From NCBI GenBank assembly GCA_945873675.1, contig CAMCEP010000019.1, forward strand, positions 1 to 18,613: a stretch of DNA of 18,613 nt, read 5' to 3'. Below the pieces are notes generated by a model that saw only the letters and a list, made by a program, of their open reading frames with translations, had not been told where the DNA came from and made no database searches. This DNA comes from Asaia bogorensis (lineage in GTDB: Bacteria; Pseudomonadota; Alphaproteobacteria; Acetobacterales; Acetobacteraceae). Made by a program: the position numbers and the translations under genes. Positions 14,514 to 18,613 of the stretch are shown piece by piece; within the stretch, counting starts at the first letter, position 1; each line of letters opens with the position of its first letter.

Positions 14514-16553
14514 ATGACCCCGTCAGGCCCGCCTGCCAGTTGGGGGCGTGCCAATGATGAAAAGAGGGCAGCCCCCCCGCCCGGGCCGGAGGGCCGCGCC
14601 CCGAAGCCGCGGCGGTTTGCGACCATTTACGCGCTGCTGTGGCTCGCGCTTGTGCTGCCCGCCGGTATGCTTGCGCTTTCCGTGATGGTGACCTGGGACA
14701 ACCTTTGGGTACAGGCGGAAGACCGCGTCCGGCACGCGGCGGACGGTGCGGCGGAATATGCCTCCCGCGTTATCCATTCCCATATGATGGCGGCAGATCG
14801 CATCAGTGATGCGACGCGCGGCGTGGCTGAGGCGGAAATTCGCGCCGATGAGGCGCAATGGCACCGCCATTTGCAAAGCCAGATTACGCGGCTCCATTTG
14901 GCCTTAGACGCCAAGCTGCTTGGCGCGGATGGGTCAGTATTGGCGGCGGCCAGTGCTTCGCCGCCGCCCGCCGGCAGTTTGGCCACCAGGGAATATTTCA
15001 CGGCGCTGGAACGCATTCCGGAAGGCGCGCCTTGGGTCAGCCAGGCCATTGATAGGCCTGCTGATGGCCGGCGCTTTTTTGCGATCAGCCGCGCCCGCCA
15101 CCTGCCCAGTAGTGGCGCCGTTATGGTGGCGATGGATGAGGCCTGGTTTGGTGCCGGGCTGGCGCGGGTTTCGATCCAGGCTGGGGAGATTATCGCGATC
15201 ATCCGCCGGGATGGGGAGGTTTTGACCCGTCATCCCCAATTGCCTGGGCCGCCGCCCCGCCTGCCGCCTGACGGGCGGCTATGGCAGGAAATGGCACAGG
15301 GCCACGCTACAGGCAGCTTTCGCGCGGCCCTGCCGGTGACCGGAGAGCCGATGCTGCTAGCTTACCGGCAGCTTGCCGAACACCCGATGCTGTACGCTGT
15401 GGCTGTCATTCCACACGCCAAGATTTTGCATGATTGGTGGCGGGAAGTCTGGCACGTGCTGGCCTTTGGCCTGTTCGCCATGCTGGCGCTTGCTGCCCTT
15501 ATTTGGCGGGTAGCGCAGCAACAAGCCGCCTTGCTGGACGCCAAGGCTGAACTTGAAGCCCGCGTTGCCGAACGTAGCGCCCAATTGGCCGATGAGGGCC
15601 AGCGCCTGTCTATGCTGCTTGATGCCACCAAGCTTGGCACTTGGGAAATGGATATGGTGCGCGGCACCATTTGGCGTTCCAAGCGCATGCGTGAAATTCT
15701 GAGCATGCCGGAAGCCCTGACCAACACCACTTACCCCGGCGATTATCCGGCGATTCATCCAGATGACCTGCCCGCATTGCAGCAAAATCAGCGCCGGGTG
15801 ATGAGCGGTGAGGCCAAGGAACTTCAGATGGAAGTGCGCTTCCGTGGGCCCGCAGGGGAATGGCGCTGGATGGAAACATTCGGCCGTGTTGTGCGGCGTG
15901 ATCCGGGAACGGGAACAGCGCAGATTTTCACCGGCGTGACGCGTGATATCACCGCGCGCAAGGAAGCTGAAGCCAGGCGGGAATTGATGATCCGCGAATT
16001 GGATCATCGCGCCAAGAATATCCTGGCCGTGATCCAATCCATCCTGCGGCTGAATATGCGGGAAGACCCGGCGCGCTACGCATCCCGCGTACAGGGCCGC
16101 ATCGCCGCCCTTTCCCGCGCCCAGGCGATGCTGTCCGCCGAAGCCTGGTCCGGGGCGGATTTGGCCGCCATCCTGCGCGGAGAGATGATGCCCTTTGCCC
16201 GGCAGTCAGAATCCGAAAACCGCTTCACGCTGGATGGACCGCCACTTCGTGTGTCGGCGCAGCGCGTACAGCCATTGGTGCTTGCCGTGCATGAATTGGC
16301 CAGCAATGCACATGAACATGGCGCCTTCAGCCGGCCTGAAGGGTGCCTCGCGGTCAGCTGGCAGTTGGATGAGGCTGAGGGGGTCATTCGGCTGTTCTGG
16401 CAGGAAACCGGCGGGCCGCCAGTCACCCGGCCCGCGCGCCATGGCGTTGGCGGCAAGCTATTGACGGCAATTATCGAAACCCAGCTTCACGGTAGTTTCG
16501 TGCCAGAATGGCATGAAACTGGCTTCGCCGCCCGCATCACCTTGCCTGTCTAG
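14514..16553 (+). CDS. HWE-family sensor histidine kinase with periplasmic sensor and PAS domains
   Basis: The protein is an inner-membrane sensor kinase of about 679 residues. A Pro-rich cytoplasmic N-terminus leads into a membrane helix at about 36-60. A periplasmic region of about 250 residues follows, resembling a Cache/PDC sensor (TREYFTALERIP, FAISRARH, IIRRDGEVLTRHP), then a second helix at about 312-332. A short coiled-coil linker and a PAS domain with PAC-like end (about 365-480, GVTRDITARK) come next. The kinase core has ELDHRAKNILAVIQSI (phospho-acceptor His498), VHELASNAHEHG (593-603) and WQE (629-631), the features that name the HWE family. The start is unclear: in-frame GTGs at 14463 and 14487 are alternatives, and none has a clear Shine-Dalgarno. 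No response regulator is present nearby. Confidence 0.92.
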   Translation: MTPSGPPASWGRANDEKRAAPPPGPEGRAPKPRRFATIYALLWLALVLPAGMLALSVMVTWDNLWVQAEDRVRHAADGAAEYASRVIHSHMMAADRISDATRGVAEAEIRADEAQWHRHLQSQITRLHLALDAKLLGADGSVLAAASASPPPAGSLATREYFTALERIPEGAPWVSQAIDRPADGRRFFAISRARHLPSSGAVMVAMDEAWFGAGLARVSIQAGEIIAIIRRDGEVLTRHPQLPGPPPRLPPDGRLWQEMAQGHATGSFRAALPVTGEPMLLAYRQLAEHPMLYAVAVIPHAKILHDWWREVWHVLAFGLFAMLALAALIWRVAQQQAALLDAKAELEARVAERSAQLADEGQRLSMLLDATKLGTWEMDMVRGTIWRSKRMREILSMPEALTNTTYPGDYPAIHPDDLPALQQNQRRVMSGEAKELQMEVRFRGPAGEWRWMETFGRVVRRDPGTGTAQIFTGVTRDITARKEAEARRELMIRELDHRAKNILAVIQSILRLNMREDPARYASRVQGRIAALSRAQAMLSAEAWSGADLAAILRGEMMPFARQSESENRFTLDGPPLRVSAQRVQPLVLAVHELASNAHEHGAFSRPEGCLAVSWQLDEAEGVIRLFWQETGGPPVTRPARHGVGGKLLTAIIETQLHGSFVPEWHETGFAARITLPV

Positions 16554-16625
16554 AGCTTATTCGGTGAGCGAATGTGATCCGGGCACGCGCTAGCTTTATT
16601 CAAGCGGCCGCCCGGCCCACATCAT

Positions 16626-17171
16626 CTATTTTGGTGAAACCACCATCACCATTTGGCGGTTTTCCAGCTTCGGCATTTGTTCGACCTTCACCAATTCGGT
16701 CAGGTCGTTACGAATGCGTTCCAGCACCTTCACGCCCAATTCCTGGTGCGCCATTTCACGGCCACGGAAGCGCAAAGTCACCTTCACCTTGTCGCCTTCG
16801 CCGATGAAGTTCCGCATCTGCTTCATCTTCACATCGTAATCATGGTCATCAATATTCGGACGAACCTTGATTTCCTTGATTTCGACGACCTTCTGCTTCT
16901 TGCGCGCCTCATTCGCCTTTTTCTGCTGTTCGTATTTGTATTTCCCGTAATCCAGGATCTTGCAGACAGGCGGCACCGCATTGGGTGAGATTTCGACCAG
17001 GTCGAGGCCCACATCATAAGCGCGGATAAGCGCTTCGCGGGCGGACATGACGCCGATCATCTCTCCGGCGTCATCAATCAGGCGGACCTGAGGGACGCGG
17101 ATTTCATCATTGATACGCGGGCCTTCACGCGCGGGGGCCTGCTGGGCGGCGGGCAGAGGGGGTCGAGCTAT
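16626..17171 (-). CDS. infC: Translation initiation factor IF-3, ATA start codon
   Basis: IF-3 binds the 30S subunit, prevents premature 50S joining and checks start codon and initiator tRNA. The conserved N-domain starts RINDEIRVPQVRLIDD (residues 19-34), followed by the linker rich in Lys (YKYEQQKKANEARKKQK) and the C-domain with KVKVTLRFRGREMAH, ending MVMVVSPK. Between an in-frame TGA (17193-17195) and RINDEIR there is no ATG, GTG or TTG. An ATA (17169-17171) lies 6 bases after a perfect AGGAG and gives 181 residues, a normal length. The first ATG is at 17060 and would delete 37 residues of conserved N-domain. A rare start codon matches the known self-regulation of infC in E. coli (AUU). 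It follows thrS by 116 bases. Confidence 0.95.
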   Translation of the reverse strand: MARPPLPAAQQAPAREGPRINDEIRVPQVRLIDDAGEMIGVMSAREALIRAYDVGLDLVEISPNAVPPVCKILDYGKYKYEQQKKANEARKKQKVVEIKEIKVRPNIDDHDYDVKMKQMRNFIGEGDKVKVTLRFRGREMAHQELGVKVLERIRNDLTELVKVEQMPKLENRQMVMVVSPK

Positions 17172-17177
17172 GGTACT

Positions 17178-17182
17178 CTCCT
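17178..17182 (-). promoter_or_regulatory. Strong Shine-Dalgarno that marks the infC ATA start
   Basis: AGGAG on the minus strand is placed 6 bases before the ATA codon at 17169-17171. No other strong Shine-Dalgarno lies between the in-frame stop and the conserved N-domain, so this site decides the start of infC. Confidence 0.8.
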
Positions 17183-17205
17183 GTCGTGGTTTTCAGAACG
17201 GCGCA

Positions 17206-17234
17206 TTTATGGGCTTTTGGGAAGCCTACTGCAA
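17206..17234 (-). promoter_or_regulatory. Candidate internal promoter for infC
   Basis: TTGCAG (17229-17234) and CATAAA (17206-17211) on the minus strand have a 17-base spacer and match the sigma70 consensus at four positions each. The transcript would start near 17199, leaving a leader of about 28 bases that contains the AGGAG. This would let infC be expressed apart from thrS. Confidence 0.4.
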
Positions 17235-17249
17235 GTTTTGGTCGTGGGC

Positions 17250-17273
17250 TGCGGCCCCCGGCGCCGCATTTTT
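17250..17273 (+). terminator. Intrinsic terminator-like hairpin on the plus strand, antisense to the thrS-infC gap
   Basis: TGCGGC (17250-17255) pairs with GCCGCA (17263-17268) around a 7-base loop, and TTTTT (17269-17273) follows on the plus strand. The stem is also possible in the minus-strand thrS-infC transcript, but there it lacks a trailing U-run. As drawn it would stop plus-strand transcription just before it entered thrS antisense. Confidence 0.45.
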
Positions 17274-17287
17274 CCGTGACTGCGGCG

Positions 17288-18613
17288 TCAGGCGCGCAGA
17301 TCAGGCGGCGTTGCCTCGCCCGCCAGCAGCGCCACGGCATCGGCCAAGTTCAGCGTTTCCTGATCCCGCCCCGGCAGGCGGCGGAGCACAATGGTGCCTT
17401 CCTCAGCCTCTCGCCGGCCAATCACGGCCAGGATGGGCACGCGCTGGTCAATATGATCGACCACCTTGCGGTTGATTTTCTCATTCCTAAGGTCAAGCGA
17501 CACCGCCACCCCGGCCTTTTGCAAAGCGGCGGCGGCCTGGCGGGCGAAGGGTGCGGCTTCATCCACAATGGTCGCCACCACGACTTGAACGGGGGCGAGC
17601 CATAGCGGGAAGCGCCCGGCATGTTCTTCGATCAAAATGCCAAGGAAGCGCTCAAAGGACCCCAATATGGCGCGGTGCAGCATGACGGGCCGGCGGCGCG
17701 TGCCGTCTTCCGCGACATATTCGGCATCCAGCCGCTCCGGCAGCACAAAATCCACTTGCAGCGTGCCGCATTGCCAATCGCGGCCAATGGCATCGCGCAG
17801 CACGAATTCCAGCTTGGGGCCGTAGAAGGCGCCCTCACCAGGGTTCAATTCATATTCCACCCCCGCAATGCGGCAGGCGTCTTTCAGCGCGCCTTCCGCC
17901 TGGTCCCACACCGCATCCGTACCCGCGCGCCGCGCCGGGCGGTCAGAGAACTTCACGCGGAATTCTGTAAAGCCGAAATCGCGATAGATGGAAGAAAGAA
18001 GTGCGACGAAACGCACTGTTTCATCAGCGATCTGTTCTTCGGCGCAGAAGATATGCGCATCATCCTGGACAAAACTGCGTACCCGCATGATGCCATGCAA
18101 GGCGCCCGAGGGTTCATAGCGATGGCAAGCGCCGAATTCCGCCATGCGCAACGGCAATTCGCGGTAGGATCGCAAGCCCTGATTGAAAATCTGCACATGG
18201 CAGGGGCAATTCATCGGCTTTAACGCCAGCACGCGGTCTTTTTCGTCTTCATCTTCCACGCGCGCCACGAACATGTTTTCGCGGAATTTTTCCCAATGGC
18301 CGGAAGCTTCCCAGAGCTTCCGATCCACCAGCTGCGGCGTCTTCACTTCCTGATAATCAGCAATATCGAGCCGCCGGCGCATATAGGCTTCCACGGTGCG
18401 ATAAAGCCGCCAGCCCTTGGGGTGCCAGAAGACCGAACCCACTGCCTCATCTTGCAGGTGGAAAAGCCCCATTTCCTTGCCAATCTTGCGGTGGTCGCGC
18501 TTTTCCGCTTCTTCCAACTGCAACAAATAGGCGTCGAGTTCCTTCTGGTCGCGCCAGGCGGTGCCATAAATCCGGCTCAGCATGGCGTTGCGGTGATCGC
18601 CGCGCCAATAGGC
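17288..18613 (-). CDS. thrS: Threonine--tRNA ligase, C-terminal part (5' end beyond window)
   Basis: The last 441 residues of threonyl-tRNA synthetase are present and the frame runs off the window edge, where it reads AYWRGDHRNAML, a conserved point near residue 200 of the full enzyme. The N-terminal TGS and editing domains are therefore outside. The class II catalytic core is visible: the zinc ligands lie in MNCPCHV, DDAHIFC and MLHRAILGS, motif 2 around HGIMRVRSFVQDD, and motif 3 in the LGSFERFLGILIEE region. The C-terminal anticodon-binding domain begins near LAPVQVVVATIVDE. It charges tRNA-Thr with threonine. thrS followed by infC is a common bacterial order. Confidence 0.97.
   Translation of the reverse strand, partial: AYWRGDHRNAMLSRIYGTAWRDQKELDAYLLQLEEAEKRDHRKIGKEMGLFHLQDEAVGSVFWHPKGWRLYRTVEAYMRRRLDIADYQEVKTPQLVDRKLWEASGHWEKFRENMFVARVEDEDEKDRVLALKPMNCPCHVQIFNQGLRSYRELPLRMAEFGACHRYEPSGALHGIMRVRSFVQDDAHIFCAEEQIADETVRFVALLSSIYRDFGFTEFRVKFSDRPARRAGTDAVWDQAEGALKDACRIAGVEYELNPGEGAFYGPKLEFVLRDAIGRDWQCGTLQVDFVLPERLDAEYVAEDGTRRRPVMLHRAILGSFERFLGILIEEHAGRFPLWLAPVQVVVATIVDEAAPFARQAAAALQKAGVAVSLDLRNEKINRKVVDHIDQRVPILAVIGRREAEEGTIVLRRLPGRDQETLNLADAVALLAGEATPPDLRA

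Noticed and set aside
1..18613. Search for tRNA, rRNA, CRISPR arrays, transposases, integrases, toxin-antitoxin pairs and prophage genes
   Set aside because: Nothing with the expected repeats, cloverleaf-like sequence or protein motifs was seen by eye on either strand.

Overview
The window looks like chromosomal DNA from a high-GC alphaproteobacterium. The housekeeping genes (citrate synthase, IF-3, threonyl-tRNA synthetase), the HWE-type histidine kinase, the FeS-containing bacterial (6-4) photolyase type and the family 5 uracil-DNA glycosylase fit Rhodospirillales, perhaps Acetobacteraceae. This placement comes from protein resemblance, not a database search. I see no phage genes, transposase, CRISPR array, tRNA or rRNA. 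Coding density is high, and no gene-free stretch exceeds about 230 bases if the small reading frame at 852-1058 is real.

Layout. (1) 1-815, plus strand: the tail of an unrecognised Pro/Ala-rich protein, overlapping a family 5 uracil-DNA glycosylase. (2) 852-5514, minus strand: SixA-type histidine phosphatase, CHAD protein, a degenerate nuclease-fold protein, citrate synthase and a small unknown ORF. (3) 5609-10066, plus strand: a tightly overlapping trio of SDR, DUF6134-like exported protein and FeS photolyase, then a creatininase-family hydrolase and a StrF-like glycosyltransferase. (4) 10175-14282, minus strand: HMW1C-like (GT41) glycosyltransferase, class I CPD photolyase and a PPP-type metallophosphatase, closely spaced or overlapping. 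(5) 14514-16553, plus strand: an orphan HWE histidine kinase. (6) 16626-18613, minus strand: thrS (5' end outside the window) followed by infC.

How the genes fit together. DNA repair recurs: one uracil-DNA glycosylase and two photolyases of different classes lie within 12.4 kb, the photolyases in separate converging transcription units. Each photolyase is overlapped by or overlaps non-repair genes: the SDR and DUF6134 protein for one, a phosphatase for the other. SixA and CHAD form a phosphohistidine/polyphosphate-flavoured pair. The thrS-infC pair is a normal translation cluster.

Most notable points. infC has no ATG, GTG or TTG that could start the full protein; an ATA codon with a strong Shine-Dalgarno is the best start. 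The SDR next to the FeS photolyase has Ile where the catalytic Tyr should be. The nuclease-fold protein lacks two key acidic residues. An HMW1C-like cytoplasmic glycosyltransferase sits upstream of a CPD photolyase with no adhesin nearby. I do not see a clearly new defence or mobile system; the photolyase-linked operons are the best candidates for undescribed biology.
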